This document shows positions 41,417 through 52,600 of a stretch of 64,000 bases of DNA, in pieces. The stretch comes from Agelas oroides. Its lineage: Eukaryota > Porifera > Demospongiae > Agelasida > Agelasidae. The stretch's first letter is position 1. Every line of letters starts with the position of its first letter. The position numbers were made by a program, and so were the translations under genes. The notes under the pieces are model-generated. The model searched no databases and had not been told where the DNA came from. It saw only the letters and a list, made by a program, of their open reading frames with translations. The stretch spans positions 7,045,991 through 7,109,990 of the forward strand of contig OX422194.1 of NCBI GenBank assembly GCA_949130485.1, written 5' to 3'.

Positions 41417-44400
41417 CTGAAGAGAGCAATACAATAATAAGCATGCACGAATGAGCTACGATCTACATTTTAATTACTCCACCATTGTATTCCTTTCTAC
41501 TTTGTATAGACTGGCAAATAACCACTAGCAATACCTTTACTGTGCTAAGAATGATCATGATGGCTAGCTATTTGGACACGAGAACACTGTAATGAAATTT
41601 ATGACCACACGAAATGCCTGTTTGCTTACACTCCAAGTTGTGCAATGTGTTACAGGTCCAATTTAAAGTTGAAAAACTGCTTCATCTGTGAAAAAAGAAA
41701 TACAGATGAAGAGTCTAGCTGTGGTAAGCTGGCAATGGGCATGAATCCACATACCAAAAAAATGGGCCTTACCAAACACTCTTACAGAGGGTACAGACTT
41801 CTCTCGTTCAAACACCCTTCCATTCATCTCTAGAGAGGCAGTCACTTGGAACTGATGTTCCACTCCAGCTGTCAACTCTCTGATGTTCACAATGTCAGAA
41901 GTACTTGTGGATGGAATCACTTTTCTAAACTCATCAACAACTTTGTTCAGTAGTGGAGAGAAGGCACTGTAGTAGATGGTGTAATAAGAGAAATAAGAGT
42001 CCGGCAGAGCATCCCAGCTCACCAACAGTGCAGTGGCATTGGCTGCCTTCACTGTTACACTGCTCACCATAGCTGGATAAAAAGTTGGATAGAGCATGCT
42101 GATACAAGTTATCTAAACTAGTTGCAATAGTAAAGTTGACTAGCTGAGCAATAATGCCCATGCAGGTTATAATCAGCAGCCCAGCACTCATATACTGAAA
42201 GACACAGGCAAGAAAACTTGTACAAGTCAGGAGTTTTTTCTTCATAAAACTTTGCATAATGCAAGAAACACAATGCAATGTAGCTGCATAAATGCCCATA
42301 AATTAGATGATACAGAAGAAGAAAAGACATATGTGCATCACAATTTGTGGTAGCTTCAAAAGTACAACCATAGAACATACCAGCCAATGTACCCATACTA
42401 TTGGCTGCTATACATGCACCAAAACCTTTGATGTCAAACTGCCAAACGATTGCTACTGTAAAACACAGGTCAGTATTTCTAATAACTTGTGCTATGTCCT
42501 CTCTGTACCCTCTTTCCCTGCAGTAATTAATTTGCTCACACACAAAGACATGTTCCCAGGAACTTAACACTCCTCATCCAAACATTTTAACACACTTTTA
42601 ATCTATACTCACCTTCTAATACTAATATTTCACTAGATGAAGATGGTCTGTTGTTAGAAACATTACATTTATACTCTCCAAATGGTATCCCAGTCACTCT
42701 CAGTCTGTGGATGTAGGTGGCTGTCTCTGCATCTATTAATATCTGAGAAGTGATACTGTAGTTGCTGTTGTCAGTCAGTACTTCACCATCCCTCATCCAA
42801 GTGATAGTAGTGGCTGGACCACCAGTGGAGGTGCAGATGAGAGTGAATGTTGGAACAGTGGCATTCAGCTCTGATGTTAGCTGAAATTGCACGGAGGACA
42901 CCACAACATCCCCTGTGGAGAAATTAATGTGGAACATTGGAGCCTTCTTTGTACATAAATAACCATATAAATACATACATGTAGAGACAGTCTTGAAGAA
43001 TTACTGCCAGTGTATGAAGAATGACATTATATTATCAAGTCTGCTCCTGGTATAATCCTTTAGTGACCTGGATGAGTAGCTCATCCAGACACAATTAAAA
43101 CAAGTATTCCAATGTCAGCCATTTACAAATGGGACCCAGAGGTGGCTCTAACAAGTTAGCACTAGTTCTGTAACTCCCTAATTAGCCCCAGCTCCTCCTA
43201 TAGTACCCCTTGAAGTAGTGCTGGGAAGAGCTATCTTCAGAAGAAGCTCAGGAATGCTGTATGTATATAGTAAGCATTCAGTGGTGCTTGTTTCCACAAC
43301 TAGACACGGTGAGAGTATGTATGATTAGGCACAAGGTAATGCCTTTACCACAGCAGCCATTCATCTAGGAAAGAATCTGTAGTTTTTCTCATGTCAAAAT
43401 ACAGTATACCACACCACTAACTGAATTTGCTCTGACCTGCAATGCCATAGCCTCATTCCCAGGCCTTGCGTACGTCCGTCACTTGCAGTACGAAATTCGC
43501 GCAGAAGGCCTGGTACATTTTATCATGTGATGCGTGCTGCAGGCGTACTTTTAGGTCACACTCAAACATCGCCGTGTTGCACAAACTGCAACTTTATGCC
43601 AAGGATACGTTAGTGAAACAGAATTCTGTTTTACTACCACAGCGAGGAAGCGTTATCAATTTTCCGGGAGTTTCCAATCCACGTAGTAATAAAGTATTCT
43701 TGGCAATACCACCCTCCATGCAGTAACAACCGTGTACAGCACTGTAGTTGTTATGTAGTCTCCACTTCTGATTTCAACACATACATGTAGCACCTGTGCA
43801 ACTCAGCATTGAATAATTGTTAGTATGACCTGTTGCATGTTGAGGTTGGGTCCTTGTGTATGTGTGGCCATTAGTCTGACCTTTTAGATTTTTGTGTGAT
43901 ACTCACATCAATATGTACATAAGGCTTTGAGGTTGTGCAGCTGCTGCATTAGTAACCCAGGAATCAGTTTGTACTGATGTAGGATGATCTATTTTAGAAC
44001 CTTCACTGAAATCATAATAAAATACATGTCATACAATGTTCACTTAGAATTTGTGTACTATCTTGCATGTTCATGATGTACAGTCCTACTCACCTGTATC
44101 ATGAGCGTACACCCCTACATACATATCTTGGGTAATTCTATTTGCATCAGGTATCGCACAATGGTAGATTCCTGCCACTCCTCCTCTCCTGCGGTGTAGA
44201 CGCACCACACTCTGACCTCTGTTTCTGTAGAACTCCCATTGTAGATCAGGTGGAACAACAACAGAGTTGGCAACTCCTGTTCCATTGGGGTAGTACCAGT
44301 CACCCAGGACACCCCGACCCAGAGACTGGGCACGTCCACAGCATGCTGTTTGATCAGTCACACAGAGTAGGGCATCATCACCTTCACCAATGTCCTCCAG

Positions 44401-44911
44401 GGTCACAATACTGTTGTTCTGGTATGTTGTACCTCTGAGTGAGAACCAGACACCCTCACCTGTACCAGAGAAGGAATGTCGTAATGTTCAAACTTGTTCA
44501 GTGCCTAAAGCTCAATGTATTAACTAGAGCAGACAACCCCAACAGCACACTTGTGAATTATAATTTTGAAGGCCGAACTGCAGCACTATATTGAAACATT
44601 AGACTACTGTTGTGAATGGCAACACCTGAGAATGAAGAGGTATCAACAACACAGAAGTTTTGCAGCTTGAATGGCTACTGAACATAGCTAATGCACAATG
44701 TTTACTGATGATAAAGTGTCATGTTTGAAACCTGGTGATAGAAAACAAAATGCAGTGAAGAGCAAAGGTGTAAGAGCTATGTAGGTACACATTAGAGCCC
44801 ACATCACTTAAACAAGCCCCTGCTGCAACATCTGTATGTTTACTGACCTTGTGCATGCACAGTTTGAGCGCACCACATGAACACCACTACCAGCACAGCT
44901 GCCCTCTGCAT
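41063..44911 (-). CDS. R3: short receptor paralogue, possibly secreted or decaying
   Basis: Exons: signal peptide 44848-44911, V-type Ig 44094-44459, Ig 42613-42912, FN3 41773-42072, SEA-like 41063-41416. The first four join in frame with phase-1 ends. The SEA-like exon starts in phase 0 and ends at a TAA (41063-41065) with no membrane helix or tail, so the product would be secreted or soluble. A small linker exon is expected between FN3 and SEA, as in R4; the matching stretch (41630-41676, ending in THCTTWS before a GTAAGC donor) contains an in-frame TAA at 41663-41665. R3 may therefore end there or be a pseudogene. Its intron between the V-type Ig and Ig exons shares sequence with R2 (43140-43240 versus 32290-32390), showing common descent. 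Confidence 0.65.
41773..42072 (-). CDS. R3 exon: FN3 domain
   Basis: 300 nt, phase 1-1. AMVSSVTVKAANATALLVSW, YYTIYYSAFSPLLNKVV, AGVEHQFQVTASLEMNG. A damaged copy in the opposite orientation lies at 45669-45875. Confidence 0.75.
42613..42912 (-). CDS. R3 exon: Ig domain
   Basis: 300 nt, phase 1-1. FTLICTSTGGPATTITW and GEYKCNVSNNRPSSSS. Same module as 505, 31028 and 59576. Confidence 0.85.
44094..44459 (-). CDS. R3 exon: V-type Ig-like domain
   Basis: 366 nt, phase 1-1. ALLCVTDQTACCG, GDWYYPNGT, FYRNRGQSVVRLHRR, GIYHCAIPDAN, YVGVYAHDTG. Confidence 0.8.
44848..44911 (-). CDS. R3 exon: signal peptide
   Basis: ATG at 44911: MQRAAVLVVVFMWCAQTVHA, a clear signal peptide, with a phase-1 donor (G|GTCAG). 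Close to the R1 and R2 first exons. Confidence 0.75.
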
Positions 44912-45140
44912 GATACTGAAGGAGGAACATTTGGACACTGTCATACTAACAGCTTCAAAACAAACTTTATAGTCTACAAATTGTCAATGGATCCACTGAC
45001 CTTTCAGTTTGACTCATAGATGACAAGCTGCCACATGCAATCTGAACACAAGCTACTCACAGTCATCCCACCACAAGACTTTGTGGTTGTGTGACCTTCA
45101 ATACATAAGGCTTTGAGGTTTGAGGCTTGTACCTGTCAGC

Positions 45141-45214
45141 CTCACTCTCCCAGATTTTATCTTGCAGCTGTGGCTGCAAGATAAAATCTGGGATTGGTCT
45201 GGGAACGAGGCTTG
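45141..45214. repeat. Hairpin CCCAGATTTTATCTTGCAG
   Basis: CCCAGATTTTATCTTGCAG, CTGTGG-type loop, then CTGCAAGATAAAATCTGGG. Followed by GGTCTGGGAACGAGGC, an end motif shared with other short palindromes in the window. Confidence 0.75.
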
Positions 45215-45437
45215 CATTCCCAAGTTCAGCTACACCCACTGTGGCCAAAAGAATTTAGTCTCCACACCACAGGAAGGTGCACTAGTACTTAGTCTCGATC
45301 CCAGACCTTCAGCAAAACTTCCAGTAAGAAGGGAGGAAGGTGTGGTGAATATAGTATAAAATTTTTGACAGATACTCATTTTTGGTTATCATGGACACCA
45401 ATTACAACACAATCATGACTTAATTGCATTTGCATAC

Positions 45438-45960
45438 GGTCCAGGTTGTGCTAAACGTCCCATTTAACTGAAGCTGCAGCTCATGAAACACTGCCATGCC
45501 TGTGAAAGAATATTCTGGTCAGTTCGTACTGCTAAAAGAACTTGTCTATGGTATGCTGGCTTATTCTATTAGGCATTCAGGCTGTGACTTACTAACCAAA
45601 AGTATATACCGCTACCTTGGGTATATCTTGTATGGTTTACTTATACATACTCTTTCTGTTGTTTCCAGCTATGATGAGCAATGTAACAATGAAGGCTGCC
45701 AATGCCACTGCACTGTTGGTGAGCTGGGATGCTCTGCAGGACTCATATTTATCTCATTACACCATCTACTACAGTGCCTTCTCTCCACTACTGAGCAAAG
45801 TTGTTGACACACTTACAGAATGATAGATGGAGCAGTGTATGAAGGAGTGAAATCTGCGCCTGCAAAACCTAACATGCAAAGCATGAGGTTAACTCCATTT
45901 GCATCAGGTATCTCATAATGGTACATAGATTCCTGTCCCTATACACCTCTCCTGCATTGC
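45438..45960. pseudogene. Scrambled remnant of a fifth, R3-like receptor copy
   Basis: Three receptor exon pieces in mixed orientation between R4 and R3. (1) 45438-45479 minus: an intact 42-nt linker exon reading LQLQLNGTFSTTWT with AG and GTATGC boundaries. (2) 45669-45875 plus: an FN3 exon starting after TTTCCAG with AMMSNVTMKAANATALLVSW, very close to R3's FN3 but with an internal deletion of about 80 nt after KVVD. (3) 45885-45960: a worn piece of a V-type Ig exon on minus. Inversion of the FN3 part and loss of the rest make this a dead gene copy. Confidence 0.6.
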
Positions 45961-46451
45961 ATACATGATATCAAACTGATATGGTGTTAGTGCACCAATG
46001 TGTTTGGGTGTACTACAATATACACAGATCAATATCATGTGTGCATGGGTGCATGCACTGCCACAGTGCCTCTTGCTGAGGACCTCACTGGTCTATAGAA
46101 CTGGACTAGCAGCACTGCCATGGGTACTGGTCAGTATGTAGTGGTGCATGGTGGAAAGAATGCATGGGATGGACTGTGTCAGTAGATCCTTATGTTGTCA
46201 TGTCATTCCTTCCAGCACTGTGTATGTATGCAGTATTAGCTTCATGCACAAGGTTCACTGTAATCTGGATACATTTACTACAAAATAGCTTCATCCAGAG
46301 AAAATAATAAGTGAGCACAATTAATTAATGCCAGGGGCCACCATACAAGCTATCATGCTTAACACTAGCTAGACATTAAAGGTAGGAAAAACCAACAAAG
46401 TTTACAGGAAAGCATTCCAGTCATACACAGTCAGTCACACTCATGAAGTCA

Positions 46452-46698
46452 CTAGTCCTCCACTCTCCCAGATGTCTCCTGCAAGGTGGACACAGGAGGC
46501 TGGGCAGTGATGTTCTCATATTCTTGTTGTCCTTGCAGCTGCTGTCCTCCCTCAAATGCTGGGATCACATCATACTCGGGTTCTGGGACAACTTCATACT
46601 CTTGTCCAAGCCTTGCTAACTCGTATGCCTCACACCGGGTGATTGTGATGTCTGCAGTAGACGACCCAGCAACTTCACTCCACATAGCTGGCTGTTTC
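46452..46698 (-). CDS. R4 exon: cytoplasmic tail and stop
   Basis: 247 nt, same length as R2's tail exon. Tyrosine motifs EAYELA, QEYEVV, EPEYDVI, QEYENI; stop TAG. Confidence 0.8.
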
Positions 46699-49600
46699 CT
46701 ACATGTTGTGTATTGGATACACAATTATGCATGCATTGACTCTGTATGTTGCTTATATCAAACACTAGCTAACATGTGGGCATCATTTTGATATACAGTT
46801 GTATTATTATTATTGTACGTCCCTTACCCCACAGCCGGATCAGTAGAATACTTATGTTTACGATTCTTTGTCACAAGAACAGCAATGGCTATGACAGTGA
46901 CAGTCATAGCCAAAATCAAAATGACAGCAACCACTCCACCAACAATGGCTGCATTATTGTCAGTAGTGTCTAACAGTGCTGTCTCAGTAGTGGTGCTGTC
47001 AGATGTCGTCTCCATACTAGTGGGAGGCATCATTTCGGAGGGTGTAGTAGGTTGAGACATTTCATCAGGGCACTGGGGATCTTCAAAAGAAGAAATAGCC
47101 ACAGGACATATGTCCATGTTTATCCGGACACCCTGAACTGCAATAGACGTCCCTGTATTGACCCAAACTCCAACATCTTGTATCAGCTGTACACTGGTGG
47201 CATGGACAGTTTCATGGAGCCTGGCTCGAAATGTCACCTGCTGGTTTGAGTTTGGGAAACACTGAAAGGCATAATCAGTAATGTACTCAGCATTGAATCC
47301 ACACTGGCAGAGTATCTCAGTATTCTGAACCACTGCATTTATGATGTCCCTCAGTTTGGCACTTGTATCACTGACCTACAGTAAACAGCAATAATGTAAT
47401 CATGACAAAATGTCCAAACCCTACATATGTTTAACTTACCACCCATGTCTGGCAGGTGCTAGGCAAACCACTCAGCTGCAGCTGAAACAATGCTGTTGAG
47501 AACAGTAATATTATTATAGTTTGTGAGCAGATGACTTGAGCACACAGATGTCTACTTAAAACAATGGGTTCTAGGGAAGGGATATGGCGTTAAAGGGTGG
47601 CAGTGATACCAATACATCAATATAATATTATGTGAGTTGTTCAAGTAAACCTCATGACCCATGCAAGATCAATTTACAGCAATATACAATTCAAGCCTTA
47701 TGGGTTATTAAAGTTTGTTTTCTTCACCTACAAATTTGCATGTATATTACCTAGCATGTGGGTGGCAGCCACACATTACCCAAGAAATGTTACTTCAACT
47801 GTTCACATATTATGCAACACCACTAGTGCTACAACACTTCCTGTAATGACTGTACCAGATGGAGGTGTGGGCTCTGATGATACTCGTAGTGGGGATGATA
47901 CTGGGAAGTAAGAGAGGAAGCAACTCTTACCGACATGTAAGACAACATATTAAAGGGTCAAAGTGTGTCAATAGTATCTTATGGCCGACAGGTGCAACCT
48001 CCAGCTCCATTGACCATTCTAGCTCACCTGGGCCATTCTGTATAGTCATTCCAGATACTGTAACTTCATAGGCAACATCAGGCTGCAACCCTCCAAAAAT
48101 GGCATAACTAGCACTTCCATCCACTTGCACCATCTGCACTTGTCTCCTGCGTCGACTCCCACTGCTAGCTTGCTGATATGTAATGATGTAGCCCCGAACA
48201 ATTCCTCGAGCCTCTACTAAGTTCAGTGGGACCCAGCAGACATTCATGGCAGTACCATTTAAGCGAATCACCTCCACATTACCTGGTGCAATACTTGGAG
48301 CTGAGGTGGGAGAATGGTTTTATTACTGCCAAGTGTGAAGCAAGGCAGTGTAGCTGAGTATGTATACATATATGTCAGTATACATCAATGCTATTTCCTG
48401 TGCCACGTGTGTGGATGTTAACACATTATCAACAAAGGAGAATGGTATTGGTGACTGGGAAGGTAACGTGTGTTTATGTACTAGACTGATTGCCCACAAA
48501 ATGAACACAAGTTAATTTATAAGTAGTTTATCATACACACCTCCTTCCCTTGTGAAGAAATTCATTGTTTCCTGTTCTCCAGGACCAGCAAGGTTAACTG
48601 CCACAACAGTGACATGGTAAGGAACAAGTGGTTCTGTGGAGAAATAAAATCACCAGTGGTAGTTTGGAATTAACTGCAAAACTAAAAAAAAAAAAGGTGA
48701 AATTGCTGCCAAAGATGATGATTCATGTCCAACTATATGGATTTATTAGTCTCACCTAAACCTTCACTGATATTGATCATAAACCTGCCATCACTTGATA
48801 GTGTGAGTGTTGTAGAAATGTTTCTGTTGAACTCTGGATCAACTGCTGCCAGCTCCAACTCCCTTGATCCACTCACAGGTTGGTACTTCTGCACTTGTAC
48901 AGTGTAGTTTACAATAGCTCCATTGGTGTTCACTGGCTCTCTCCATAGCACACTCACAGACTGGTTTGAGATACGTATAGATCCCAGGTTTTGGACCCTC
49001 CCTGGAACTAAAGGAGAATGAACAGTTGAAAAAAACAACAACAACACAGAACTACATAATTATACATAGCAAGCTTATATTTACCTGCAAGGGTCACTTC
49101 AGCCACAACATGTTCACAGTGTCCTTCTATAGCAGCTTTATCAATAAAAATGCAGGCTCGGCAGGTGTAATTCCCAGTGTGAGATTGAGCCAGTGGATTA
49201 ATGGCAAAGGGCAATGTGGTTATGTTGCCATCTCTTTCATGTTGTCCCACAGTGATGCCATTTACATTCTGGAGTGAGCTGCCATCAGGAGCCAACCATG
49301 TGACATCAGGGTTGGTTGCAAGGTACTGGACTACCTGAACAGTGCAGGTAAGAGAGTATGGCTGTCCAGTCATTGCAAAGGTGGAGGGAGTGAACTGGAC
49401 AATTGGGAGAGGAAGAGCTATGGGAGAAGTGGTGTAGAAGGTGCATCACATTTATCCCAAGCATTAAAGAGTACTGTAGGATACAATCTTACCTGCAACA
49501 CTCATGAAGAATGAATTACTGGTGGAGATATTTTTGATGTATTGTGACTGTGAAAATGGTGTGACATTGGCCTCACAGACATAACGACCTCCATTTCTGG

Positions 49601-52600
49601 AATTGTTTCCAAGTGGCTCAAACTGCAAGAGAGTTTGGCAGGTGAAGCAGTCAATACCCTGAGTATCTGATACAGTAATGCAATTGGTATTGAAGGTGGT
49701 TAGAGCATTGTTTGATTTCAGCCATGTCCCAGACACATTTACTGCAGTGTTCACTGAAGAGTCCAGTGTGATGGTACAGGTCAAGGTGACATTTGTGCCA
49801 TTAATTGTCGGCTGCATAGTGGTGACATTCACAGTGGGTGATGGTACTGCAAAAAAAGGTGAAAGAGAGGTTTGATCAGTAGTTAAACTCATAATTTACT
49901 GCACACATACATGACCAGTAAACAGATCAAAACGCTGGTAATACTGCTCTTGTAAGTATTTTCAGAGCCATGATATCTGCTACTAAATATTTGTGTTTGT
50001 GCGTGTGTGTGTGCAAGCACACCATTAATTTTTACAGTAGATTTTAGACTAGGACAGCATGTAGCATATGCCGCACACAGATGTGCCCATTAACATCTTC
50101 AAAGGACTTACTTTGTACAACAACAATATCAGATACTTCACTGCTGCTGAGAATAGATGTCACTGGGATGTTGATGCTAGCTCTGCAGGTGTATCTCCCT
50201 CCGTGGGAGGTGTGCAATGGATTGAATGTGAGGGTAAGAGTGGTGTTTGTGCCGGTGGTTACCGGAGGTCCAACTGTGATGCTATTACCAACAACAACAC
50301 GTCTGTCAGTGTCTAGCCATTCCAGAGTGGGTTCAACTGTCAAGTTTTCCACAACAGTGGCGATGCAGGTCAGTGTGTACGCCTGCCCAGCTGTGGAGGC
50401 ACCACTTGAGCGAATATCTATCATTGGAGCTTGGAGTGCTGCAGATAAAAATCAGTGAAGTTCAACGAGTTTTAGCACACTTAAATAGAGTTAATCAGAG
50501 TTAGAAGCGGGTGAGCCAGCCAAGTGCAGGAGCAGCAGATATAGGTATTGTGCATGCTCAACCCACCGTCACTAACAAAGTCAAGAATTTGAGCCACCCC
50601 CTACTCCTGCTGTATGGTAAGTTTGTTCATCAGTGGATACAGAAAAAATTAGCATGAAATACTGACATTATTAGTGCAAAGCAAACTTTGCACACGACCT
50701 CTTCCTCCAAGCACCACATGAGCATACAACAGTGAGGAAGACAGCATTAGTGGAGACTCAATCTTGTGTAACAGCTAATGGCAGGTTGGAGCTTTGACAA
50801 ACCACTGGCAACTGCATGCATGCTTTCTGCTGCTGTTGGTCTGATACATTGGGCAGCCATCATAGTGTACAAGCCACTGACTAAGTGTAAAGGAGAATCA
50901 ACAAAGCAAGCTACTAAATCTCACCTTGTACAGTTAGTGAATGTGTATCACTGCCTGCTCTGCTCATGGTGACAAACTGGGACTGAGGATCTGGAGTAAC
51001 AGTAGCCTCACACTCATAGCTACCACTGTCAGTAGTGCTTAGAGGGATGAACTGAATGGTTGTCTCATACAGTTTGTCAGATGTTTTAACCAGGTTTGAC
51101 ATGGTCACACGGCTACTATTACTGACTGCTTGTGATCCTGGTCCACTCCACGTCCTGGTCACCATCACAGTGGTGTCCACTGCTGGGTTCAGTTGAATGG
51201 AGCAGGTGAGGGAGAGGGGTGTGCCAGCATAGGGAATACCAGTGCGGTTTGGTGTGATGGTTACAGTTGGCTGTGGAACTGTGTGTAAAGAGTCATTAGT
51301 TGGTGCATGCACATGCAAACCTAATTGAACAACAGATTAACATACTTTTTACAGTGATGTTCATTGAAGTACTGTTGCTGAGGTTTGCAATGGATATACT
51401 TGAAACAGAGATGCTAGCTCGGCAGGTGTACTCTCCTCCATTAGATGTGCGCAGGGGACTGAAGGTGAGGTTGCGAGTGACCACCCTGCCCTCAATGCTT
51501 GTTCTACCTGCTGTAATATTCAATCCACTGACTGATGTTCCACTGGAGTCCAACCACACAACACTAGGATCCACTACCAGACCTTCCACCACACTAACTC
51601 GGCAGACAAGAGTATATGTGTTCCCAGCAGTTGGTTCTTCCTCTGAAGTAATCATGACAGTAGGAGCTACAAGGTCTGGGACAGATGAACAGTAAGCAGG
51701 TTAGGTAACCAGGAATACACATGCACGAAATGTGCCCTGCACACACATGCATAAAATCATAGTACCAAGCCTGTGAGTCATATCTCCTAGTAGAGATTGT
51801 GTGACTACATGTCAAAGGCTGGAAAATGCAGTACATGTTAGCTGTGGATGTGTGAAGGTATTCAGTTTTCCAGTCAATCAGCCATCAGCCAGTGTACTGC
51901 TGAATAGGCTGACTAATCCCCACACTATTGTTAGTTATATACCAAGTCTAGCATGGCTTCTTGCTGGCAAGAATGGATTACTTTGCTTATCTGGGTAATC
52001 CTTAAGCTGTCAAGTTGCTAGAACAGCAGTGTAATATTGTCCACAATGCAGAGACAAGAGATCAACGGTTGACAGTTATCATCTTGTTCTGCTAGCACTT
52101 GGTTCTCTGCTATTACTAAACATGACAGCGGCACTGTGCCTACACTTCCTAACTAATAGTCTACTATATGTTGCATAACAACTATGACTATATGGCATTT
52201 AGGACTGCTTTTACTCACATTCCACAGTAATAGTGTGTGTAGCAGCATCTCTATTCATCATAATGAAAGGAGATGAAGCATTTGGTCTGACATCAGCTTG
52301 GCAAGTGTAGGTCCCACTGTCTGTGATGTTGAGAGGGCTGAAGAGGATTGTAGTCTTATATGGTGTTACCGATTCACTCACATCTGTTATGGAAATTCGG
52401 CTGTTAGAGGCAAACACAGCAGATCCAGTCCATGTGGTATTCACCGCAACATTGGTGTCTACTGCAGTATTCAACCAAATGGTGCAGCTCAGGTTAAAGT
52501 TGATCCCAGCTGACAGCTCATCAGTAGAAGGCATACGGCTGATAGTTGCATTTATAGGAACTGGGAGGGAGAGAGTGTGACAATCATACGCACATACTGT

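Noticed and set aside
43905..44015. Possible R3 linker exon ending GTGAGTATC
   Set aside because: Open only in phase 2, which does not match the phase-1 neighbours.
50081..50458. 125-aa plus-strand frame over the R4 Ig exon
   Set aside because: It is the shadow of the minus-strand Ig exon 50112-50438, which has splice sites, cysteines and the Trp core.
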